This document shows, one piece after another, positions 36,279-49,000 of a DNA stretch of 64,000 nt. The position numbers and the translations under genes were made by a program. The stretch is from Ornithomonoglobus_A sp045537455 (GTDB lineage: Bacteria > Bacillota > Clostridia > UBA1381), in NCBI GenBank assembly GCA_045537455.1, contig JAZSPM010000156.1, forward strand, positions 1-64,000. Reading direction: 5' to 3'. The notes beneath the pieces are model-generated. The model did not search any database and was not told the DNA's origin. It saw nothing but the letters and a program-made list of their open reading frames with translations. Numbering within the stretch: position 1 is the stretch's first letter; every line of letters begins with the position of its first letter.

Positions 36279-37040
36279 TTACTTTAATTTATCAATATTT
36301 GCTTCGCGCACCAGCGCCCTTGCCAATATATCAGCCGAATCCAAAACCGGAATACCTTTATAATACTTATCACGAATGATAATCGGCAATTCTGTACACC
36401 CAAGGACAATTACTTCTGCACCGTTTGAGATCAGTTCATCCATGCAAATATTAATGTTTTTTCTGACTTTATCGGGTACATCAATTCCCAACGCCTTAAT
36501 TCCGCTTTCCGGATTATAAATGGAATCATTCAGCAAATTGCTCTGAGATTCTTCCGATAACATCATTCCTTTCAGTCCACCGTTTTCCAGTCTCCGTATA
36601 TATTCACCATCATAATACATACCGTTTGTAGCCAGAACACCGATGTTTTTTCTTTCCGGCCAGTTTGTTTTAATGTATCGAACAACCTCATCTATAATAT
36701 TTACCAAACGGACCTTGCTTTTTTCACGCTTTAAGCCCTCAACAATTACTGACATAATCCTTTCTGCATGTGCTGTATTGCAGGGAATTCCCACAACATC
36801 CGCTCCGGCTTTTTCCATTTGTGTGATTATGGACAGAATAGAATATCCCGGATTGCAACTGGATTGAGATAACAGAAATTTACTTCTGTCTTCAATCATT
36901 TCCGGCTTTGAAATGATAATCACCGGTAAATGATCCTGATCAAACACAGCTCTTGTATTGTCAAGCACTTTCTGCATTGTGTATAAACTTGCAGTCGGTC
37001 CGACTCCGCCAACAATACCTATCGTTCTTTGATTAGCCAT
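36279..37040 (-). CDS. Aspartate/glutamate racemase
   Basis: About 253 residues. Two catalytic cysteines in GIPCNTAH and LGCTELPI, plus GIVGGVGPTAS at the N-terminus, are typical of PLP-independent Asp/Glu racemases. It lies between the two large synthetase genes (gaps of 18 and 13 bases), so it probably makes D-Asp or D-Glu for the product, as McyF does in the microcystin cluster. The start may instead be 12 bases earlier at 37052. Confidence 0.9.
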   Translation of the reverse strand: MANQRTIGIVGGVGPTASLYTMQKVLDNTRAVFDQDHLPVIIISKPEMIEDRSKFLLSQSSCNPGYSILSIITQMEKAGADVVGIPCNTAHAERIMSVIVEGLKREKSKVRLVNIIDEVVRYIKTNWPERKNIGVLATNGMYYDGEYIRRLENGGLKGMMLSEESQSNLLNDSIYNPESGIKALGIDVPDKVRKNINICMDELISNGAEVIVLGCTELPIIIRDKYYKGIPVLDSADILARALVREANIDKLK

Positions 37041-37058
37041 ATTCTCTTCCATTTAATA

Positions 37059-40000
37059 TTATAAGTCCTCCATAAAGTCATCTACAAGTTCTCCTAATTC
37101 ACTGTCATTGAACATTTTCATTTCTGAAATGGAAATCTGCCGGTTACCGGCAATCTGCTCCACCAAAGAGGTCATGAACTGCTGTATCCCATCAGCAAAG
37201 CTTTCATTGCAAGTGCTTGCGTTATAAATAATTTTGACGCGGATTTCCTTTTCAGAAGGTTCAACAACAACAGTCAGATTAAAAGAAGTCTGCTCGAATT
37301 CTTCAACTCCGTTCAGCTTAAACTCCAGTCTTTCGTCCATCAGACGTTCTCTGAAGCGGTCATAATTCGCATAATTTTCAAAGCTGAAAATATTGTCAAA
37401 CAATTCCCCTGAAATTTCAGCAGCAGCCTGAATTTCAGAAAGCGTCACAGCAGAATTCAAATTATGTCTTTCAACATCATCTTTAATCTTTCTTGCGATT
37501 TCATTTATAGTAGTGTTTTCCTCAACATGGATTCTCAACGGAAGAGTATTGATAAACAATCCGACCATTTTGTCAATATTGGGTACATTTACATTTCTTC
37601 CTGACACAATAATGCCAAAAACAATATCGCTGCGATTGAAGTATTTTCCAAGAACAATTGCCCAAACTGCCTGCATCAGATTAGCCAATGTAATGCTCTC
37701 TCTCTGGCAATAATCGTCCAGTTCCTTTTTAAATGCTTCCGGTATAATGAAATTCAGTTCTTTTCGCTCAACGAGCTCCCTGTTATGGAATTCATCTTTT
37801 TGAGTAGAAACAATTTCAGAAAAGCCTTTCAGATAATTCTTCCAGTATTCCAGCATTTCTTTTCTGTTTTGCTCAGCCAGCCAGTTGTGATATACCTGAC
37901 AATTAACAGACATCGGCTCCTGCATTTTCTTTCCTTCAGAAAGAAGCAAATAACAATCAGCGATATCCTTGACAAGTAAATCAATACACCAGCCATCCAT
38001 CAAAATATGATGGAAACTCCATATCAGCCTGTAATCATCATCCGATACCTGAATCAGCGTCATCCGCATAGGAACCTGATCACACAAATTGAAATTATCC
38101 GATCTGTCATCCTCGTAGAACTTTTTCAGCACATGGTCCTGATCAGCAGTTCCCCTCATGTCTATAAAAGAACTGGCCATACTATATTCTTTTAAGACAA
38201 TCTGCTGCGGTTTTTCAAAAATCTTATACTCAAAACAGGTTCTCAGCGCTTCGTTCTTTTGAATAATATACTGGAAAGACATCTTTAAGCGCTCTTTATC
38301 AACATTTCCCTTTAAATGAAGAACAACCTGTTCAAAGTAAGTTTGAGATTTTTCATTCAAACGATAATCAAAAAGCATTCCCAGTTGCATCGGCGTCATG
38401 TCCATAATCTTTTCGATATTACCAGAATGCTTATCCAACGCAGATTTCAATTCTTTTACAGTAATGCTTTCATTCGAGAAATCCGACGGTGTCAGCACAG
38501 TATGATCTACTTGGCAGCAGAACTCTGTCAACAAATTAACATTATTCGCAAATGACTCTGTAAAGGCTTTTATCTGAGCGCTCTCAATTTCATTGCTGTC
38601 GTATACAATGGATAATTGAAGCATTCCATCTGTCTCAAGCAGATTGATCTCCAGAACATGATCCATACGCTGATTATCACTCACCGTCTGACCGTAATCG
38701 AAATCCACTATATCAATGTTGCTTTTTTCGGCGGACCGGGAAAAATCGCCAAGATAATTGAATATGATCTCCGGCTTTAATTCTAAAGCAAATGCCGGAT
38801 CATCCTGAGCAGTCGTGTACTTTAAAATGCCGTATCCGACACCTTTTTTCGGTACGCCGCGCAGTTTCTCTTTCACGCCGATCAGCAGATCATCCCATTT
38901 TCCGGAGCTCTGCACCTGGAAATCCATCGGATACTGTGCCGTAAACCATCCAACCGTTCTCGTAACATCAGCATCAACACCCAATTGCTCACGACCGTGT
39001 CCTTCAAGTCCAATGCAGTAATCACCATCTCCAAATGTCTCTCCTAATGACTTCAAAAATGCAGCCATTAAGAATTCAGCCTGATTTGTACCAAAAGCCT
39101 GATTGGTCAGTCTTTTCTTTTCCGGCGAAACAGCAGTCAATTGACAATCATAGCCTGCTTGCTTTCCATTCATCCCCGCCGAACCGTTTGCACTTCTCAG
39201 AGAAACATAACTGCGGTTTACTTTCCTATTCCAATAATCAAACTCTTTTTGAACAGCGTAGGTTTTTGAATATTGATATAACAGATCCGCCCACTTCCGG
39301 AATGATGTTGTTTTGCTTCTCAACTGTACTTCTTTACCATCACATAATTCCTGATACATCTCCGAAAAATCTTCAAGCAGTATTCTCCATGAAACGGCAT
39401 CTACAGCCAGATGATGTATAATCAAAACCAAATAATCGCCACTGTTCGTACTATAAATTTTGGCGCGTACTAAATTGCCTTGTTCCAAACTGCATCTTTT
39501 TTGCAGTTTATTTGCGTCCTCCAGCATGATTTGGCTTGTATTTTCGCCATCTTCGATTACCATGTATTCAATGTCCACTTTGTGATCAGATATGGGATCA
39601 TTATACTGCGTAACAGTATTATTATACACCGAATACCGCATTCTCAATGCATCATGCTGCTCCAAAAGCTTGTTCAGGACAATTTCAACATAATCCCGTT
39701 TCCAACCGTGTTCATTTTTCAAGAGCACAGCCTGATTAAAGTGGTTTTTATCCTCAAAATTCTGCTCAAAAAACCACTTTTGTATCGGAGTAAGCTTTAC
39801 CTCGCCCTCAACCATTTCATAATTATTCTTGTCAGCAATATTCTTCACCGCGTTAGCAATTTTATCAATTCGCTGCAAACGAATAATATCTGAAGTAGAG
39901 ACACTGATATTGCGCTTGGCACACAAAGCTGCAATCTGGATTGCCTTAATTGAATCTCCGCCGCACTGGAAGAAACGATCGGTAATGCCGATTTCATCAA

Positions 40001-43000
40001 CGCCCAGAACTTCCTTCCAAATATCGCACAAAATCATTTCAGTTTTCGTGGTTGGTTTCTCTTTCGGGGCTGATGGTGTCTGAGTTTTGAGCATTTCCCA
40101 AAGTGCTTTCTTATCAACCTTGCCGATGGTTGTATAAGGTATACTGTTCACATTTAAGAGATGAGACGGAACCATATAACCCGGCAAATTGTTTCTTAAG
40201 TACTCTTCAACGAAATCATTTTTCACATTCGCATCCGATACATAAAATGCAACTAATTCCGTTATTCCGTCTTTGTTTTCTTCACTCAGGACTACGCAAT
40301 TCTGCACAGCATCGCATTTTAATAAAACGGCTTCAACTTCACCTATTTCAACACGATAGCCCTTAATATTGACCTGATTATCCTTACGACCAATAAATTC
40401 AATCTCGCCGTCAGGAGTCCATCGTCCAAGGTCACCGGTTAAATAGATCCGTTCTCCTCCGATGTTATGTCCATTCACGAAAGCTTTTTGTGTAGCCTCC
40501 GTATTCCCCAGGTAGCCTTTAGCCAGCTTCTTTCCGCCGACACATATTTCGCCCGGAATCCCGGCAGGAAGAACGTATCCGTTCTCATCCAGAATATATA
40601 CGCTTGTTCCGCCAACCGGTCGGCCTATGGTTACATTTTCGCCGGGCTTCATCCCCCTCTTTATTGTTGTAACAACAGTATTTTCTGTAGGTCCGTATTC
40701 ATTGATCAGTTCAATCTTATCATTTAATTTTGTGCTGTCCGCTAATAACTTTTGGCTTGTACTCTCTCCTGCAAGCGTGATCATCCTGATGGAAGCAAAG
40801 TCCTTCGGATCGGCAATGCTGATCAATGCATGATACAATGTCGGCACTACAATGAAATGCGTAATCTTTTCTTCACGGATTACATCAAGAATATGAAGGG
40901 CATCCTTCGCCTTTTTTTGATCCAGCAAAACCAATTTCGCACCAGATACCAAGGGCGTCAGTACACTTGTAAGGAACCCATCAAATTCATAGGAGAACAA
41001 TTGCAGTACATTTTCATTTTCATCCAGCAGATATTCTTTCTTTCTCCAGTCAATGGTCAAACCAATGCTTCCCTGCTCAATCATTACGCCTTTCGGAGTA
41101 CCTGTTGTACCTGAAGTGAAAATGATATAAGCCAGATCGGCGCTGTCAATGGAATCCTCCAGATTTGTATCATTCGTTTCATCAGGATCATTGACTGTCA
41201 GAGATTTTAACTGCGGATATTTGCATTTCAACTGATTATAAGTTTCTCCGCCGATTTCTTCATTCTGTAACAGGACAGTTTCTATATTTGCCTGCTGAAT
41301 CATCTGTTCCAATCTGCTGAGCGGCTGACTGGGTGACAGCGGAATATAGGCATAACCAGCCTTAAACGCAGCAAGAACCATCTCAATCATCTCGATTGAA
41401 TTCTCGCAAATCAAACCGATCATCTTATTGTCCGGACTGGTTTTCTTTATCATTCTGGCTAAGCGGTTCGCCTTTGCATTCAGCTCCCGGTAACAGATAC
41501 TTTCTGTCTCAGATTCTCCAAACACATTTTCCCTTCTAATGACTACGGCTGTACTTTCAGGAGTTCTTATTACCTGTTCTTCAAACAACTGCTTAATCGT
41601 AATCGTTTTTTCTTCCTGCGCACCTGCGCTTTTACCGCCAAAATCTCGGATCAATTTCAGCGCTTCATCCTCGCTCAGAAGATTCATTTCTTCCAGCATG
41701 ATATCCGGATTCTCAACAGCACGCTTCAGTAAAGTCTGGAAATGGTGCAGAAGATCTGCCATGTTCTTCTCGTCATACATTGCTTCCGCGTAATCAACCT
41801 TTAATTCCAGCCCATCAGCACTTTCAGAATAATTAAGCACGATATCGTAATCAATACTTTTTACCGGAATTTCATACTTCTCGTATTCCGTTCCGAATTC
41901 TTTCAATGTTAGATTATCATCAGTCTGCATAGAGAATAAAAACCGAATCAGTGCATCATCAGCAAACCGTTCTTGCGTGAATTGACTCACCAAACGCTCA
42001 TAAGGATAGTCCTGATTTTCCATTCCATCCATTACTTTATTTTTCACAAGCTCTATTACCTGCGAAAAACTTGAGTCTTTTTCCAACGACATCCGGATAC
42101 CAAGCGTATTGACAAACATACCAATGAGTTTTTCTGTCCCCAATACATTTCTTCCATCTGTCGGAACACCGATAACCAGATTACTGACATTACTGTACTT
42201 TGACAATAATACGCCATAAACAGCAAGAAGCACCACAAATACAGTACAATCATATTTATTTGCAAGTGTCTGAACCTGATGCAGATAATCCAATCCCATA
42301 TTTACAGACAAAGTCTTGCTGTGGTTATCATGATTGTTTGCACCAATACGCTGGAACGGAAGTGAAAACCTTGGGAAGCCATGAGAAAACTCATTCAGCC
42401 AATACATTTCCTGTTCCTTGAATGCAGGGCTGTCATAGAACTGATTCATATAAACTGCATAATCTTTGAACTGAAAAGGCAAGGCATCCATGGCTTTTCC
42501 GTTATACAAAGAAAGCAGTTCCTCAAAAAACACCATTGATGAAAAACCGTCTGCAATGCTATGATGGAAGTCAAAGAATATCAAACTCTCATTGTTTTTC
42601 AGATGAATCAGAGCTGTCCGGAAAAGAGTATCCTTCTCCATATCAAACGGCTGAATGAATTCATCAATAAACGCTCTCACATCCGCATTGTTCTCAATGG
42701 TCGTCACAGTCATTTTAGCTTTCTCAGCATCAACTATTTTCTGAAAAAGCTTGTTATCTTTCATGAAAAATCTTGTGCGAAGAATCTGATGTCTTTCTGT
42801 AATTTCAGTCAGACACGCTTCCAAGCGTTCCGGGTCAATAGAGTGTTTAACCCAAATTCCTTCATGAATATTGTCATTGGTAGAGTTCCCCTTAATCCGA
42901 GAACTCAGATACAGACCGAGCTGCACTTCTGTTGCGGGATAATAATCCATTTCCGCAGCACAAATCAACTCTTGTTGCTCTGATTTTTGATTGTTCCCCG

Positions 43001-46000
43001 CTAAGCTCTCAGCAAGCAGACGTATTGTCTTTTTTGTAAACAGCTGTTTCGTACTAAGCTGAATTCTGAACTCATTTTCCAGCTTCTTCTTTAAAAGCAT
43101 TGCCTTAATTGAGTTACCGCCAAGTGCGAAGAAATTATCATCAATAGAAGAAAGCTTTTCACCCAGCACTTCTTCCCAGATCCCCCAAATTCTTTTTTGG
43201 GTTTCATTCTCCGGCAAAGCATTCATCCCTGTTCTGGTGTCTGAATCCGGAACACTGGAAAATATCTCAACCTTTTTGGGGATTATGGAAAGAGAATGAA
43301 TGGCCGTCTGATCATTTACGAGCAGACTTTGAATTAACTTCTTATAGCATCTGCACCAATCCAGCATCACATCTTCCGACAGCATTTGAGAATTATACTT
43401 GAACTGTACGGTGAGTCCATTTTTGAATTGCATTACATTTACAAAAAGATCATGGCTGCAAAGATTGGTTCCCTGAATTTGCATCAAGGTTTTTAAGCCC
43501 GCAAAATAAGGAATTTCAACCTCATCCATATTAAACATAATCTTTGTACCGGGGAGACGCGCCGCATCCAGGTGCTCAGTCATACCACTGATCGAATATG
43601 TCTGATATTGAGCAATTTCAAACAATTCCTTCATCACGCCGGCTGCATCTTCCATGAGCGAACACGAATCGTTCACTTCATGAATCACTGTCAATACATT
43701 ATCACACTGACCAACAAGAGAAAGATCCCCCATGGCAGGCTGACTTGCAAACGGAACACCGATTGCAAGATTGCTGTGATCAGTGACTTTACTGATCAGT
43801 ACATAAAAAGCAGATAACAATGCAGCAAATAAAGTTACCTTGTTTTGCTTACTGATTTCTTCCAATCTTTGTTTCTGTTCGCCGTTTAAGGAAAAATGTA
43901 TTTCAGCTTCCTTGAATACAATACTATCGTAGCTATCATAAAGTTCGCTGTTCTCCGGGAACAAACGATCAGTAAACGGAGCCTTTAGTTTTTCATTCCA
44001 TAAGCAGCAGGCAGCTTTGTAATCATCCTTTTGTTTTTGTTCCTCACTCCACAGAATAAAATCGGAGAACTGCTTGGCAGGCGGAAAAGAAATTTCCTTT
44101 CCGCCCAGCAGTTTTGAATACACATCAGCGATTTCAGAAAGGATAACCCCCTGGGACCATCCGTCGAATACAAGATGATGCGTCGTAAAAATGAATTTGT
44201 AACGATTCGTTTCATACTTAATAATACGAATCCTTGCTAATGGAGCTTCTTCGAGATTAAATTTCCTAATATACTCGTCGTTAATCCGACCTTGAAGGTC
44301 CGTTTCCCGATTTTCGGAGTGGCTGAGATCCTCAAATATTACCGGAATTGTTTTTTTTTTAGCTTCCTGTTTTTGAGTATCTTCATTTATGGATAATCCA
44401 ACCGCATCATGCCGATTCGACACGATTTCCACAGCCTGACGCATCTGTTCTTCATCCAAATCTCCCTGCATATCAAAAACAATGGTTTCATTGCAGGAAA
44501 CAGATACTTGATCATCCAGCATAATTCCGCTTAGAATCTCTTTCTGTGAGTCGGTCAGTTCCATAGCGCTGGAGTTCTGTCCTGCTTTTTTCGGCTTGAT
44601 AAAACCATACTTTCTCATTTCCTGTACAGATTCTTTGATAATATCCTTGATATGTTTAATATCATCCTCTGTATGAGCAGTGGAGAAGAAGCAGTTTCTT
44701 CCTTCCCAAATGTAGATTCCCTTATAAACCAACAGATAGAAAAGCAGATCCAGATCTCCCTGAAGAACAAAACGGAAGAGAGAACCAAAATTAACCATTT
44801 TAATCGGAATTTCTTCGTCCTCGAAATAGCGATTCATTTCATTGACAAATTCAGAGGTTCTGTTATTCAGTTCTGTCTGAACATCTTCCTCCTCCAGCTT
44901 AGTCAGCACTGCATTTGCAGCAGCCATTGCCATCGGATGATGGCAGAATGTACCTGCAACAAAAGTTCTGATCTCCTCTCTGGGCGGATAAGAGCTGTCG
45001 CCGAATGACCAGAATCCGCCGTCGATGCTATCCATATATTCAGCTTTACCGGAAACAACGCCAATAGGCATACCGCCGCCGATAATCTTGCCGTAGGTCA
45101 CAATATCTGCTTGTACTCCGTACCATTTCTGGGCACCGCCATTCATAATACGGAATCCGGTGATGACTTCATCAAATATTAAAGCACATCTGTTATCCTG
45201 CGTAATTTTTCTCAGCTTATGTATGAAATCTCTGGGTGTAAAGTCTGGTCTTCTGCTCTGTACAGTTTCTACAAGCACACCTGCGATTTCATCAGCATGA
45301 TTCTCAATAAAATTCAGACTTGCTTCTGTTCCGTAGTCAAGAACATACAAATCTTCAACCATACTTTCCATCACGCCCGGTGCAAGCGGAATTGTTTTCT
45401 CCGGATCAATGCCTGGCAATCCGAGAATTCCGTCAAAGGTACCATGATACGAACCGGCGAAAACAACGATTTTCTTCTTTCCGCTCACCGCTCTGGCGAC
45501 ACGGCATGCCACCATATCAGCTTCAGTACCAGAATTATAAAAAGCAACTCTTTCAACTCCGGTCATTTTGCAGATCTTTTCTGCGACTGTTCCTGCCGTT
45601 TCAGACATCGGCCCCAGAGAAAAGCCGGTTGAAAGCTCTTCCTGCAAAGCATTCACAATGAAATCCGGATTATGTCCGAACAGCGTTACACCGAAGCCCA
45701 TTGTCAAGTCAATATACTTGTTATCATCGACATCCCAAATATACGCGCCTTTTGCTTTAGGAGATACCAACTGATATACCATTTCTTTTAATACCATTCT
45801 AAAGCCGGCGATATTGCGGTTGTTCGCATATACATTTCTGTACTTCTGTATATTATTTTTGCTGCCCTTTGTCTTCTCACAAAAACGGGTGATCAATTCA
45901 TCCAAATATTTTCTCTGAACATCAGTCAGATTTGAACTTGTCTGGAAATTCAGAGTCGCATACGGTTTATAGGCTTTGTTATTGGTTCTTTCATATTTCT

Positions 46001-49000
46001 TAGCAGCAGAAGATACCACAGTTCCCTTTGGAGCAGTTTGCGGAACTGCCGGTGCACTGAATGCTGTGCACGAAGCAGATGTTTTTCCTCTTTCCAAAAG
46101 TTCCAGCTGCATTTTCATAATCTCGAGTTGCTTTCCGAAAATATCAGTGCTGTTGCTTTCCGGATATCCAACAACAGATTCATTCTTTTCATTTTTGTCA
46201 CTCATGAGAGCATAATCTACCGAAGCTGTCTCTGGTTCGGTCTCCGTTTCATTTGCGCTTTCATTTACCAATTCACACAAATAATCCGCGACTTTTCCAA
46301 TCGTATTCAAATCCATAAGGAAGCGGTTCACAGAGAGATCTTCCTGAAATACACTTTTTATTGTGTTCTTAAACTGCATAAGTCCCAATGAATCCATTCC
46401 GATATTGATAAATTCTTCGTTTCGATTCAATTCGTCAATATTGATACCGCTGATCTTACTTACTATTTTCGCACATTCTTCCTCTATTCTCTGTTTTTTC
46501 ATATTATCAGCATTCTCCTTATAAGTTGTCAATTCTCTTTTAGGTGTTGTAGTTGCGCTCTCGCTCGGAGTTTCAATCCAACAGCGAGTCTTGTCAAAAC
46601 AATATGTAGGGATACTAATTTTATTATAGAAGGCATCAGGATAAATCATGTTCCACGGCAGTGCTGCACCCTGAACATAATATTTGCAGATTTTTTTCGC
46701 ATCCTGATGTTTCATGGTTCTGAGATCACCGGCTTCAGCAACAAAATTCCGCGACTCTTCTGAAAGTTCCGCAAACTGTTTTCTGGTGATTTCAAAATCT
46801 TCCTGTGCCTGAACATTGTTGGATATTACGCGGAATCTTCCGCTGAAAACACGATCGCTTTCATCGGCATAATTACCTCTCCGCAGCAGATCGAGAAGTT
46901 CTTCACGGCTCTCAACAATAAACGCAAGCCGATAAGAATAGTGCATTCTTCTGGTTGAAGCCATATAGCAGATGTTGTCCAGAGAATCTTCCCGTTCTTC
47001 TGCCAGAAATTCAATATACTGTTCTTTCAGTTTTTCCAGTGCATTCTGCGTTTTTGCGGAAATCACAAATATATTGAAAGGATTCTTGCGTTCTTTCCTT
47101 ACTTCTTCATAATCCTGCAACAGCAAATTACAATTTGTTCCACTGAATCCGAAAGAACTGATTCCGCAAATAAACGGTTTGTTCGGTTTATCAAACTGTT
47201 CCAGTTTATCCGCAACATAGATTGCGCTGTCTGCGAGTTCCACCTTTTTGTTCAGTTCCTTAAAATGCACAACAGGCGGTATTTCCTTATATCGGAACAT
47301 GAGGAGTATCTTGATCAAGCCCGCAATTCCGGCAGCCTCAAGCAGATGACCGATATTCGATTTAACCGAACCAACTGCACAAATATGTTTTTGTGTGGTG
47401 TATTTACGAAAAGCCGCTTTGATTCCTTCCAGTTCAATTGGATCTCCGAGCGAAGTTCCTGTGCCATGCGCTTCAATATAGGAAATATCTTTCGGATCAA
47501 TGGCAGACCTGCTCCAGCATTTCAGCAGAAGATCCGTTTGCGACAAACTGTTCGGAGCCGTGATTCCCAGGGTTTTTCCGTCCTGATTCGCGGCGCCTGC
47601 CTTAATCACGCCATAGATGTTATCGCCGTCTGCAATCGCCTTTTTCAAGGATTTCAGGACAACTGCGCCAACACCTTCTCCGAATCCAGTGCCATTGGAA
47701 CTATTATCAAATGCTCTCGTTCTCGCATCAGACGATTCAATTCCCACAGAGGATTTCAGCGGCAGCAAATTTAATTTCACACCGCCTGCAATCGCCGCAT
47801 TGCAGTCTCCGTTTCTAAGCGCGTTACAAGCTGTATAGACAGCAATAAGCGATGAGGAGCATGCTGTATCAATCGTTACAGCCGGACCTTTCAGATTCAA
47901 AGCATGTGATACTCTTCCTGAGATCATTGACGGAAGATTGCCAACCGCAAATCCGCTCCGGCTATCCGTGATTGCTCCCGCTATGATTCGCTCATAATCA
48001 TATTGAGACTTGGAAGCACCGACGTACACACCGATACTCTGCTCCATGCGATCTTCTTCCAGAAGATATCCGGCATCCTCCAACGCCTGATACGCAACTT
48101 CCAAAAACATTCTGGAAGAGGGCGACATCAGCTCTGCATCCTTCGGCATGATATTGAAGAAACGGCAATCAAATTTATCGACTTCTTCCAGATATCCGCC
48201 CTCCGCGAATTCTTTTGATGAATAGTCTTTCGCCACATTCTCAAGCATATACCGGATGTCCGCTTTTCTCGCTTCCGGATATTCATGGATATTATCGAGT
48301 CCGTTTCTGATATTTATCCAGAATTCTTTTGCGTTATCAGCTTCCGGGAATCTGCAAGCCATACCGATGACTGCAATATCCTGGTCGTCCGCATCGCTGA
48401 ATGTATCTTCTTTTTCTGAAATGCCCCCCGTCTTTTCATAAATATACTTTTTCAGCTTGTTAATTGAAGTATAATTAAACAAATCTGTGGTCGTAAGCTC
48501 AATATGCATTTCATTCTTCAGCTTTTCAACGATCTGCATAATCTGAAGTGAATTTACGCCATCCTGGAAGAAATTCTCCTCAGGATCCACATCCTTCCCT
48601 GTAACATCTCTGAAAATCCCGACTAAGCGTTCGTCGAAGGCATCATCTTTGCTATTGATTTCTTTCTTTCCGCTTCTTTTGGGAGCGTTAATATCTATCA
48701 ATACAGCTTCAAATTCTCCGTCTTCCAATTTGCTGCGCAATTCATTTCTTCTCAGTTTTCCGGAATCGGTTTTGGGAAGCTGTGCAACAGGCACAACGTA
48801 TTTGATTGTTGAAATTCCCTGCTGCCGCAAATGAATTCCAATTTCTTGACTAATCGTCTGAAGGGAATCCGCATTTGCATGTTCATCTTCCAGGAACACC
48901 GCAATGCATTCGTCATTCGTCATTCCGTCTCTGACATTGATTGCAGCAACCTTTCCGGGAATAACGCCTTGAATCTGTTCGCAGATACGCTCGATATCTC

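Noticed and set aside
36279..36867. Glutamate racemase MurI for cell-wall synthesis
   Set aside because: The motifs fit the Asp/Glu racemase group, but its location between two synthetase genes argues for a cluster role.
46500..47000. An AT domain after the ketosynthase
   Set aside because: The stretch of about 180 residues lacks GHS and GQG motifs and is too short; only linker sequence is present.
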